Shown: in pieces, positions 17,156 to 25,161 of the stretch | Numbering within the stretch: position 1 is the first letter of the stretch | How the letters are laid out: each line of letters starts with the position of its first letter | Origin: Candidatus Hermodarchaeum yapensis | Lineage (GTDB): Archaea; Asgardarchaeota; Hermodarchaeia; Hermodarchaeales; Hermodarchaeaceae | Reading direction: 5' to 3' | Length of the DNA: 61,831 nt | Assembly: GCA_016840405.1 (NCBI GenBank) | Contig: JAEOSK010000015.1 | Coordinates: 1-61,831 of the forward strand | Notes under the pieces: model-generated | Told to the model about the DNA's origin: nothing | The model's database searches: none | What the model saw: the letters and a program-made list of their open reading frames with translations, nothing else | Made by a program: the position numbers and the translations under genes

Positions 17156-18469
17156 CTACATGAGTGCAAGGGCTTCCATCGAGTCCACTCCCAAGGGAAC
17201 TTTGGGGAGGGCTGTGTGTCGATGCAAGCCATTCCAAAATGTTTGTAATGGCTCCCCGTTCACAGGGGATTGCTGCAATAGGAACCGCACCATCAGGTTA
17301 ACCGCGGCATTCTGGTCTCGGTCAAATGAGGTTCCACAATCGCATTGAATAACTCGCTCCGATAACAGCCGATTTCTTATCTTGCCGCAAACACAACATC
17401 GCTTAGTAGTTTGCGCCTCGTCAATTCTTATTACTCTTTTACCTACTTTTTTAGCTTTGTAGGTTAAGAATTGGGCGAACCGTCCCAAGAATCCAGTATT
17501 TTGTAGTGAATGGTGTAATGTTCGAGTGGCCGCATCCTGTCGCTGACATCCTGAAGCTGACTTTTTCTGCGCCATACTTTTCACCGCCAAATCACCGATG
17601 ATGATAGTGCGGGCTCGTGTATTCATCACGACAACCTTAGAAATCTTATGCTGGAAATCTCGCAGCTGGTTGACAAGTTTATGTCGCATCTTCACCCATT
17701 TACGCTGATAAGACCACCATCGATTACTGTACTTCTTACAATGATCTCGCCGAGATTGAAGCTCCCGTAGTTTGTCTTTCCAGTATCGGCCTGGTCGGTG
17801 ATTGGGAATTTGAACAAACCTTCCCTTCAGGTTCACGGCTGTTATCAGATTAATTACTCCCAAGCCTATGGCTTGATACTGACCATTATCCTCAAATGGA
17901 GGGACTGATACCTCGCAGGTGATGGCGACAAACCAACTATTTCGTCGATTCTGAAAGAGTTCAACCTGCTTGATCCGGTCGTTGAGTGGCGGCAACCATG
18001 ATAATGCAAACTCTAGTACAACGCCAGAGGGGTGTCGGTGAGCAAAGCGAATCCGTTGGTTCTTTAAATCCAGAGAGAATCCGGATTGATTGAAGCAAAG
18101 AGTGGTGAAGTAGCGATTGCCTTTAAAACGTGGAGATCGAGCTTTAGTGTCACCATTGCGTCAGCGGGCAAAGAATGATTTGAAATCAGCATCAAGGCGA
18201 CGCAACGTCATTTGAAGTACTTTGGAGTAGACCTAAGCATATTCTGGATATTGGACTTTGAGGGCTGGGAGGGAGTTTTGTTGCTGCACATAGGTGATGT
18301 GGATGCGCTCTACAGGTGGCTTTTCGCGATTTATTGTCCACTGATGGAGCCTTTCAGCAAGGGCAAAGTTATAAAGAAGGCGACATTTTTCAGCGAGAAT
18401 CCAAAGAATTTGGGCTTGAGCTTTTGTAGGAGCGATAGAGATTTTGTATGTCAATAGCATCTGAGTCAT
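17156..18469 (-). pseudogene. Decayed TnpB (IS605/IS1341-type), two stops, RuvC Asp lost
   Basis: One continuous frame from ATG 18469 to the stop at 17156-17158 encodes a full TnpB interrupted by two in-frame stops: TAG after QYPEYA (18233-18235) and TGA after KSFFAR. Downstream come PRFKG, the RuvC and zinc-ribbon parts (CCVCG ... CDCG) and DRDQNAAVN (RuvC-III). RuvC-I reads IGLGVINL, with Gly where the catalytic Asp is expected; RuvC-II reads IIIGDLAVK with Gly at the usual Glu, though some TnpB groups relocate that residue. The element's right end GTGAACTGCCC (minus strand ...TTCAC) starts at 17145. No TnpA is present. The downstream 279 codons remain open. Confidence 0.88.
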
Positions 18470-18620
18470 ACTGAGATGCGGAAAGTCATGATGGTTTTTC
18501 TATTTAGGGGAGGGGAATAGATAACTGTAGATTCATTATCAATGAGATAGAAGGAAACTTCTCGACAGATAATTTAAATCATCGAAAGAGTATCTAATTT
18601 GTGCAAGGTGTGATGGAACT

Positions 18621-20366
18621 TTGGCCTCGGCACAGCCTCCAGCAGGGTTGACTATTTCAATCAAGGAACACGAACATACTCTTCTCAACTCGGATAACAC
18701 TATTACCCGATTTGATCCCCGTGGGCAGGTTTTCGTGAAAAATCAATCACGCAAATTTGCTGTGTGGGATGCAGAACTCGAACTAAACCCACAGAACCGA
18801 ACAACACTGGGACTTTCCGCACTTGATATTGGGCGGTTAGACCCAATGTGTGAGTGGGAAAAAGACTTCATTGTAAAAGAAATCGAAGCACCAATGCTCC
18901 TACTTACTGAAGCAATTGATACATTCTCAGAACGGGTGGGTGTAAATCATGCCCTTGTGTTTGAATACAAAATGCCCGTCGAAATTAGCTTGAATATACG
19001 AAACCATTCAGGATCACCCATTCAAGATATTGTTGTAACAAAAGAGATGCCACCTATCTTCAAAGATATTGATCTCCAAAAATCACAGATAGGTAAAGTG
19101 GAATATGATTCACGAGAAGGACAAGTTGTGTGGAAAATCAAGGAGTTGCCTCCCGAACAAATGGCGGTTCAACGGATTCGGGCAAGTATCACAGCGGAAG
19201 ACCCAGAGCCTAAATCCGGTGGAAAAGTTCACGTTACCTATAAAATACCAGATGTTGTTCGGAGCACTCTTGTTCCAACCCTTAATGCTTCAACCGAGAC
19301 AGAAATCAACGTCGAAAAAGAAGAAAATTCAATGCAAGTGGGCAATTGGCGATGTAAAGCTTCACTAACTAATTCTAGTGAATTTCCGATTCGGATTAAA
19401 CGCGTGCAAGTAGTCCTTACAGCACCTGATAACGAACTTCTCTATGAAGGAACACCTAACCATCGACTAGAATCTGGTGAGGTCTGGGGCCATGAATTTG
19501 AAGTCCAGGCTGAACAACCGGAATTTGATATCATTGCCCTTTCCTCAGTTGAAGCGCCCATCAACCAAGAAATCGTGGGAACTATCGAAAAGGCTGAAAC
19601 AATTTTTCCAGTGCTCCGTATTGAAGCTAATAAACGTGTTGAACCCCTTGAATTATTGGCTTGGGAACCAGCACCTGTAGCTGTTACATTACAAGTCAGG
19701 AACACTGGCAGCATAGAGTGTGACGAAATTACATTCAATGACACACTTCCTCCTGGGTTCGAACCTCCCGATAATACTCAAATTCGCGTAAGAGTCGGCG
19801 AGAAGCCCATAACTCGAAGCCTAAAAGTCAGTATCCGGCCCAAAGATCGAGACGTGAAACTTCCTCACACATTAACAATTCAACTCCATGACTTAACTGA
19901 GAATCATACACCCATTAAGCCAGGAGATACCGTAACAGCGAATTATATCACAGTTGCTCGAGCACCGAAGCCGAATCATGAACATCCATTACCAGCAGTT
20001 ATCGAAGCGAATACTTTTCCACCCGGACCAAATGCTAGGACTGATATCCCTGAAATTATGGCCCCAGTGATAAAAGTGCGATCAGTGGTTCGAAAGCTTC
20101 GAAAGACCCGAACCGTTACGCCAACTTCTGAAGTTGGTGAATTATTAGTCACCGTCACTTTTGTTAATGAAGGAGAAACAAGCCTTCAAGACCCAGAACT
20201 ACAAGACCTCATACCACCAAACTTTGAATATGTAGGAGTACCTTCTGGTACGCCCGAACCCACGCTTCGAGATACACCGAATGGCACCGTTGTAACCTGG
20301 GTACTACCGGCTATGATGAGTCGAGAAAGCTTCGTGGGTCGATACAAATATCGCCCCAAAGAATAG
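18621..20366 (+). CDS. Cytosolic DUF11/CARDB-like beta-sandwich repeat protein
   Basis: A 581-residue protein built from beta-sandwich repeats. Three repeats share a pattern of N-x-G-x(3-5)-D/E ... LPP-F: VSLNIRNHSGSPIQDIVV ... MPPIF, VTLQVRNTGSIECDEITF ... LPPGFE, and LLVTVTFVNEGETSLQDP ... IPPNFE. This is the DUF11 (PF01345)/CARDB signature, usual in surface and S-layer proteins. Here I see neither a signal peptide nor a membrane anchor, so the protein should be cytosolic. TTG 18621 follows AGGTGTG by 8 bases. It is convergent with the helical Cys-cluster gene and opens the actin-containing region. Function unknown. Confidence 0.8.
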   Translation: MASAQPPAGLTISIKEHEHTLLNSDNTITRFDPRGQVFVKNQSRKFAVWDAELELNPQNRTTLGLSALDIGRLDPMCEWEKDFIVKEIEAPMLLLTEAIDTFSERVGVNHALVFEYKMPVEISLNIRNHSGSPIQDIVVTKEMPPIFKDIDLQKSQIGKVEYDSREGQVVWKIKELPPEQMAVQRIRASITAEDPEPKSGGKVHVTYKIPDVVRSTLVPTLNASTETEINVEKEENSMQVGNWRCKASLTNSSEFPIRIKRVQVVLTAPDNELLYEGTPNHRLESGEVWGHEFEVQAEQPEFDIIALSSVEAPINQEIVGTIEKAETIFPVLRIEANKRVEPLELLAWEPAPVAVTLQVRNTGSIECDEITFNDTLPPGFEPPDNTQIRVRVGEKPITRSLKVSIRPKDRDVKLPHTLTIQLHDLTENHTPIKPGDTVTANYITVARAPKPNHEHPLPAVIEANTFPPGPNARTDIPEIMAPVIKVRSVVRKLRKTRTVTPTSEVGELLVTVTFVNEGETSLQDPELQDLIPPNFEYVGVPSGTPEPTLRDTPNGTVVTWVLPAMMSRESFVGRYKYRPKE

Positions 20367-20376
20367 GGTGTGCAGC

Positions 20377-21417
20377 TTAGTAATACCAAGTTTCCAGTTT
20401 CGGTTCGACCAAAGCCCGTTGGCGGTCTTTTTCATAAGCTAAACAAACTGAGTTCAGAGGACACACACCATGACAGGGAACCTTGAGCAGATGAGTGCTT
20501 ACATAACATTTCGATGTACACCCTGTAACACAAATAGGATCATCGAGTAAACAGCATTGTCGACCGAAATGCCAGAAAAAATCATCCAACTCTAATACTG
20601 AACGTCTTGCGTACTCTCCAACTATTGAGAAAGCCCTACTTATTTTTCGACGAAGTGCAATATCGGTTTCTGGTACCACAGGTGAACGTTTTCGAAGGGC
20701 ATTCGCAAGAACTGACGATACTGTTACTATCCCTGTACGAAGAGCAATTCGTGTTAGATGGTTATCCACAGGGATTTGAACATGGTCGTTATCTGTAATC
20801 TCCCATAAGTTTCGACGGAGAAGGAATTTGAGAAACAGAAAACTCTTCTTATTGGCGGGATCTTCATAGGCCTTGAATTCCGAGAGTAACTGAAGAAGCC
20901 CTGGATGGTGTGTTTTAGGTTCTGTAGTGATCCGGTGATTCGCAACCTGGAGAAGCGTATGTACAGAACCATGATATTTTTCAGTCAACAGTTGCCCACA
21001 GTTACGCAAAAGAATCGCGCGTTCCTCAGGATTGCGAATTGTTACCCGTTTTGGATGGTTAACCGTAAACCAGTTTTTAACTTTCTTTGTTGTAATATTT
21101 GCCATTTCTTGAGGATGAAAAAGATGGGAGTCTTGTTGAAACATTCGTAAGCTGAGGTGCCAAAGGAGGTCCGCGCCTTGAAAATATTCGTCACCAACAG
21201 ACCCTTCAAAACTCTGATCAGGGGGGCTAGTGCGATGATCGATACTTGTTACAAAGAAAAAGAAACGAGCTACTTCTTCAGGATCCGCATTTAGGGGTGG
21301 AAAAAGATGTGGATTGAGAAAATCTTCAATTCCTGGTTGAATTTCTTGAAGGAGCCGTCCAAGTTTCTGACTTTGGACCGTTGAAATTTCCACTAAATTA
21401 TCCACAGAAATGGGCAC
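20377..21417 (-). CDS. Helical protein with C-terminal Cys cluster (glycosylase-like?)
   Basis: A 346-residue soluble protein, mostly helical. The middle contains IPVDNHLTRIALRTGI, resembling the segment of HhH-GPD DNA glycosylases and of queuosine-nucleoside glycosylase (QNG1)-like proteins. The C terminus has a cluster of eight cysteines: DDFFWHFGRQCC, CVTGC, C, C and C in the last 80 residues, which could hold an iron-sulfur cluster. Neither resemblance is strong enough for a firm name. GTG 21417 follows GAGGTAAGGG. It is divergent from the coiled-coil gene at 21480 with about 60 bases between them. Confidence 0.6.
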   Translation of the reverse strand: MPISVDNLVEISTVQSQKLGRLLQEIQPGIEDFLNPHLFPPLNADPEEVARFFFFVTSIDHRTSPPDQSFEGSVGDEYFQGADLLWHLSLRMFQQDSHLFHPQEMANITTKKVKNWFTVNHPKRVTIRNPEERAILLRNCGQLLTEKYHGSVHTLLQVANHRITTEPKTHHPGLLQLLSEFKAYEDPANKKSFLFLKFLLRRNLWEITDNDHVQIPVDNHLTRIALRTGIVTVSSVLANALRKRSPVVPETDIALRRKISRAFSIVGEYARRSVLELDDFFWHFGRQCCLLDDPICVTGCTSKCYVSTHLLKVPCHGVCPLNSVCLAYEKDRQRALVEPKLETWYY

Positions 21418-21479
21418 CCCTTACCTCTTGCAAATAGGAAGGAATAAAAGTCTTTGTCAGAAGAAACCTATGAACAGTG

Positions 21480-22049
21480 ATGCCTGGATCAAAAGACGCC
21501 AATATCGATGATGTTTTCCGACAAATGACTGAAATCCTCGAGAAATCGCTAACACGAATTAATGAGGTTGAACAGCATATCTCGAAGGACTTAGAAAGTA
21601 TTCGTCGCCAGTTAGATGCAGTTGGGGTTCTCAAAGATAACATTGCGAATCTGAATAACCGCATTGATTCATTGAGTAAGAAACTAACTGAACTCAGCAA
21701 ATCAGAACCACAGGAACTTAACCGAATGATGCTAAAAGCCATCAGCGAACTAGACAAGCGAATGCAAATGTTCACTGTGTCTGAAGTGTTGTCCCGACTT
21801 GAATCCGGAACAAATTATTCTCCACGACCAAGAACTAGTGCACCTATAGTAGCGCCAGTTCCCACTGAAAAACCCAAGAAAAACGTATCAGAACCACCAG
21901 CAGAAGCCCCAAACACTCCTGTCTCTGAACCCGTTCCTGCAACACCAGCCAAAGCGGATGCAGTGTCAGAGACCGTTGGATCTGATCAGCCTTGGCGTGA
22001 ACGAATGCGAGAAAAGTATGGATTGAAAAAGAAGCCCGGAAAGGTTTGA
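21480..22049 (+). CDS. Coiled-coil protein with Pro-rich tail
   Basis: About 189 residues. The N-terminal ~95 residues are a long coiled coil (RINEVEQHISKDLESIRRQL, then LNNRIDSLSKKLTEL). Residues ~115-165 are a Pro/Ala/Glu-rich, probably disordered segment (VPTEKPKK, EPPAEAPNTP). The end is a short charged motif WRERMREKYGLKKKPGK. The start is ATG 21480 (GTG 21477 is in frame). It is convergent with another proline-rich coiled-coil gene, 13 bases apart. No family recognised. Neighbourhood with two actin homologues suggests a filament-linked role, an inference from context. Confidence 0.7.
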   Translation: MPGSKDANIDDVFRQMTEILEKSLTRINEVEQHISKDLESIRRQLDAVGVLKDNIANLNNRIDSLSKKLTELSKSEPQELNRMMLKAISELDKRMQMFTVSEVLSRLESGTNYSPRPRTSAPIVAPVPTEKPKKNVSEPPAEAPNTPVSEPVPATPAKADAVSETVGSDQPWRERMREKYGLKKKPGKV

Positions 22050-22062
22050 TTTCTGGTTTGGA

Positions 22063-22551
22063 TTACTTCTTTGATTTGGTGGCAGGGGATGGATTGTTCT
22101 TCTGCAGCGCAAGGTAACGCCTTATGAGACGCTCCATTCGTAAGCAGTATAATGCGTCTTGAGCAGCTTGGAGAGTTTCTGAGAGTAATTCTAGTGTTTG
22201 TGCATCGGCGGAAGAAGATCTGAGATCACCTAAGGATTCAAACCCTTGAGCAATAGTAGCCGCTAGTTGAGAATAATGTGTTACACTGCTGCGGCGTTGT
22301 TCCCTTAGGTTGGAAAGTAGTTCTTGGAATTGTGGTTCAATAGTTTCTAAACGCCCTTTAACTAGTTGGTCGATTTGGATGATTGTGTCTTTGAGCGTTG
22401 AGACTTCTTGAGTGAGCTCTGTGATACGGTTGAAAAGGTTATTGAAAGCTTGAGTGACAAAGGGAATCAAAGATTCGTCTCTGGAAGTGGCAGCCGGTGG
22501 ACCTGCTTCAGGCGGCGATGGGGGTGGAGTTGGAGGGGGTTGTTGAGTCAC
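22063..22551 (-). CDS. Coiled-coil protein with N-terminal polyproline
   Basis: A 162-residue protein that opens with a polyproline stretch (QQPPPTPPPSPPEAGPP) and continues as a helical coiled coil (FNRITELTQEVSTLKDTIIQ). The start is GTG 22551, well placed after AAGGTGATT. It is the last gene of the NIF3-actin2-actin1-coil-polyPro run, 14 bases after the preceding stop. Polyproline segments are typical ligands of profilin and SH3/EVH1 domains, and Asgard archaea encode profilins, so an actin-related role is a reasonable guess. No family name can be given. Confidence 0.75.
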   Translation of the reverse strand: MTQQPPPTPPPSPPEAGPPAATSRDESLIPFVTQAFNNLFNRITELTQEVSTLKDTIIQIDQLVKGRLETIEPQFQELLSNLREQRRSSVTHYSQLAATIAQGFESLGDLRSSSADAQTLELLSETLQAAQDALYCLRMERLIRRYLALQKNNPSPATKSKK

Positions 22552-22565
22552 GTTAAATCACCTTG

Positions 22566-22955
22566 TTAGGTTCCTCCCTTTTGTGAAGTTTCAAGCTGTT
22601 TTACTGCTTCGAGCACTTCATCTAGGTTAATTTTGTTGGTTAATTCATCCACGATTTCGATTACGACACGAATAGCTTCTTCGATATCTTTGAGATTGCT
22701 GAGCTCCTTGGCACGATCAACTTCTGCAATGAGTTGCGTTTCAACAAGTTGTCGCTGTTCTCTGAATGTCGTGACATCACGATGAATTTCTTTAGCCGCT
22801 GAATTGGCTTGTTTCACCGTTTTTTCCATCTGCTCCACTAAATCTTGTGATAGTTGCTCCATAGCCGTTCGAGTGGCCGTTAATTGTTCAGCAAGATCTT
22901 CAATACCCTTTTCGACCTTCGCGATTGCTTCTTTCACTGTAGCAGCGTCTGTCAT
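22566..22955 (-). CDS. Small coiled-coil protein of the actin operon
   Basis: About 130 residues, helical throughout, with heptad patterns (AIAKVEKGIEDLAEQLTATR and a following block) and acidic C-terminal helices (DEVLEAVKQLETSQ). The start ATG 22955 follows the good ribosome site AGGGGAAAAAG. A longer frame extends to 22994 but overlaps the actin 1 stop and carries an unconvincing N terminus. No membrane segment or enzyme motif. Likely cotranscribed with the two actins, 14 bases from actin 1. Confidence 0.75.
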   Translation of the reverse strand: MTDAATVKEAIAKVEKGIEDLAEQLTATRTAMEQLSQDLVEQMEKTVKQANSAAKEIHRDVTTFREQRQLVETQLIAEVDRAKELSNLKDIEEAIRVVIEIVDELTNKINLDEVLEAVKQLETSQKGGT

Positions 22956-22969
22956 TCTTTTTCCCCTAA

Positions 22970-23989
22970 TTACATTTTTGCGGCACCTAACCAACTACTG
23001 TAAACTGGGTGTTCCAATTCATAAACCTTGACGGTAAGATGTGGCATTTGATCTTTTATCTCGTTTTCAAGCCGTGATTTCAATCCAGGTAGCATAGATC
23101 CTCCACCAGAGAGCACAATATTTGCTGCGAGTTCAGCGCGTACACTAGTATCTACACGTCGTAATACCTCGATAATAGCATCAGTTAAGCCTTTGTCTCC
23201 AACACCTAAAAGCGTTGGTTGGAATAGAACCTCTGGTGCCTGCCAGGGTAAAGAGCCAATAGAGAGCTCTGTTCCCTCGTAAGAGAAATTACTTGTTTCA
23301 CTGAAATTTTCGTCTACCGCAACAGGATACACTTTGCATAAGGATTGTTTAATTTTACTAATTGCCTCTCCGTTTTTCGCGATTTCTGAATAGATTGCTG
23401 CGTAATTAGAAATGCCGGCCTCAGCTTGATGGAGTAGGAGCTTTCGAATTTCAGCAGATACAAAGAAACTACCCGTAATGAGGGACAAAATGTGTTCTTC
23501 TAAGAGGAATCCCCGATAAATTGGAGTGACAAATGTCACTGTATAGCCAATATCGATAATCAATCCTGTTTTTCGCCCAAAATAGCCCCAAGTTAGGACT
23601 TGTTGAATTGCGGCATCGACATGCAAGCATGCAAGGGATTGTTGGAGTGTTTCACAAAGTGCTGTAACTAGCCCTGGTTTTGATTGGGGGAAAATCAAGA
23701 GTGTTAATTCTAAGTTTGCACGGTTTTGGTTGAGTTGTGGAAATTTCTCAATGGCATAATTACACAGTTCACTCACCATGAAGAAGTCTTTGTGTACCAT
23801 CCCATCTTCAAAGGGAAAATGCCAGGCGCTTCTTCCGGGGTCAAGGTTGTGAAAAACCGGGTTACCACTGCTGCGTGTGGTGCTTTTGAGTGCAGCAGGC
23901 ATGACTAAGGGCGTAGGATGTTGTGGTGGACCACATTTCAGGTAGCCACTGCCCAGGTCAATGATTACATTCAATGGTGGTTTATTCAC
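22970..23989 (-). CDS. Divergent actin-family protein 1
   Basis: A 339-residue actin-fold ATPase. Phosphate-1 motif IIDLGSGYLKCG keeps Asp11, Gly13, Ser14, Gly15 and Lys18 of actin. The GTP/ATP-site partner Gln137 is kept (AAIQQVLTW). The phosphate-2 motif is IIDIGYTVTFVTPIYRG: Asp154 is kept, but Asp157 is Tyr (residue 149) and His161 is Phe (residue 153). The adenosine motif is present (IVLSGGGSMLPGL), as is the C-terminal SSWLGAAKM, like the actin SVWIGG. The D-loop region is short. It starts with GTG 23989. Together with actin 2 it is in a five-gene run. Closer to eukaryote-like actin than to MreB by the VTPIY and LSGGGSM features. Confidence 0.88.
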   Translation of the reverse strand: MNKPPLNVIIDLGSGYLKCGPPQHPTPLVMPAALKSTTRSSGNPVFHNLDPGRSAWHFPFEDGMVHKDFFMVSELCNYAIEKFPQLNQNRANLELTLLIFPQSKPGLVTALCETLQQSLACLHVDAAIQQVLTWGYFGRKTGLIIDIGYTVTFVTPIYRGFLLEEHILSLITGSFFVSAEIRKLLLHQAEAGISNYAAIYSEIAKNGEAISKIKQSLCKVYPVAVDENFSETSNFSYEGTELSIGSLPWQAPEVLFQPTLLGVGDKGLTDAIIEVLRRVDTSVRAELAANIVLSGGGSMLPGLKSRLENEIKDQMPHLTVKVYELEHPVYSSWLGAAKM

Positions 23990-24103
23990 AAGAAAGTCTA
24001 GGAATGATGTTTGAAAACAGTTTCTATCACTTTGAGCCCAGCTTGTGAGTTTTTCGGGAATATGTACTTCTCAATTTACTTTCAGAGTCGTGGTGATATT
24101 CGT

Positions 24104-25129
24104 TTATTTCTGCTTAGACACCGGTTCGACGAGGTGAACGGCACATTGCCAAGCAAAAGAAAGGGCGTCCTCTAGACCATATACGTTGATTGGTAAATGC
24201 GGGAGTTTTCGTTGAAGCTCCAATTCTAACCGCTCTCGGAGCCCTAGGATCATTGATCCTCCGCCTATGAGCACGATATCGTTTGAGAGTTCCCGTCTTA
24301 TTGTGATATCGACTTGTTCAATCGATTCGATAACCGCATCGACAATCCCGGTATCACTTATGCCGATTAATGATGGATCGAAAAGAACTTCGGGTGCTCG
24401 CCATGTAACGGTTCCCAAAGGGATATTGAGATTCTTCCGCCGGTAGTTCCATTCTCTGGGCGTGGTCTTATCACGAGGATCATGACGAACCTGACAGAAG
24501 TTACGTTTGACATATTCAACTGCCTTTACATCTGTGGCAAGTTTAGCATAGTCGGAATACCGAGTTGATTCTTTTGCCATTTCCTCAAGAAGTCGACGTA
24601 GCGCAGCTGAAACATACAGCCCTCCTACTGCCGTATCGATGATATGTTCACGAAGTAAGAACCCCTGATAGATAGGAGTTACTAGCGTAACTGAATGACC
24701 AATATCAACGACCAGTCCTGTGTGTTTTTTCAGGAAGAGAAGTGCAAGCAGTTGTTGATACGCTGCAAGTAATTTTCGGCATCCGAGTAGCGCACGAAGG
24801 TCGTCACACACTTGATAGACATGGTTTGGATCAACTGGAGAAAAGACAAGAAGTTGTACTTCAGTGGCAACCCGTTGATGGCCTCCAAGACCTAAACGAT
24901 CGAAGATACCGAGAATTAACGGTTTTAAAACATCAGCTTCCGGAAGATTCCCATTTTCAAGGGGAAAGAACTTCCCCGCACGTGTAGGATCCAACATGGT
25001 AAGGTATTGATCACCCATCTTATCGTCCGTGGCTTTCAGATAAGCTGGCATGATTTGAGGTTTAGATTGGTTGGGGTAACCGTATTTGAGAAATCCAGTG
25101 CCCAAGTCGATGATCAATTGATTTTGCAT
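24104..25129 (-). CDS. Divergent actin-family protein 2
   Basis: A 341-residue paralogue of actin 1. Phosphate-1 is IIDLGTGFLKYG with Asp8; Gln125 (AAYQQLLALL) matches actin Gln137. Phosphate-2 is VVDIGHSVTLVTPIYQG: Asp142 retained, but His145 stands at actin Asp157 and Leu149 at His161. The later part LFDPSLIGISDTGIVDAV followed by the IVLIGGGSMILGLRERL adenosine motif aligns well with actin LFQPSFLGM ... VLSGGTTM. The DNase-loop region is short. ATG 25129. The gene has 32 bases after the NIF3-like gene. The pair may be two subunits of one filament or an actin with a regulatory partner. Confidence 0.88.
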   Translation of the reverse strand: MQNQLIIDLGTGFLKYGYPNQSKPQIMPAYLKATDDKMGDQYLTMLDPTRAGKFFPLENGNLPEADVLKPLILGIFDRLGLGGHQRVATEVQLLVFSPVDPNHVYQVCDDLRALLGCRKLLAAYQQLLALLFLKKHTGLVVDIGHSVTLVTPIYQGFLLREHIIDTAVGGLYVSAALRRLLEEMAKESTRYSDYAKLATDVKAVEYVKRNFCQVRHDPRDKTTPREWNYRRKNLNIPLGTVTWRAPEVLFDPSLIGISDTGIVDAVIESIEQVDITIRRELSNDIVLIGGGSMILGLRERLELELQRKLPHLPINVYGLEDALSFAWQCAVHLVEPVSKQK

Positions 25130-25161
25130 GTTGGTTCCTCGATATCTCGAAGTCAGGGAAA

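Noticed and set aside
22970..25129. MreB or ParM instead of actin
   Set aside because: Both proteins have VTPIY after phosphate 2, LF-PSL-G and the GGGSM motifs in actin order, which fit the eukaryotic-like actin family better.
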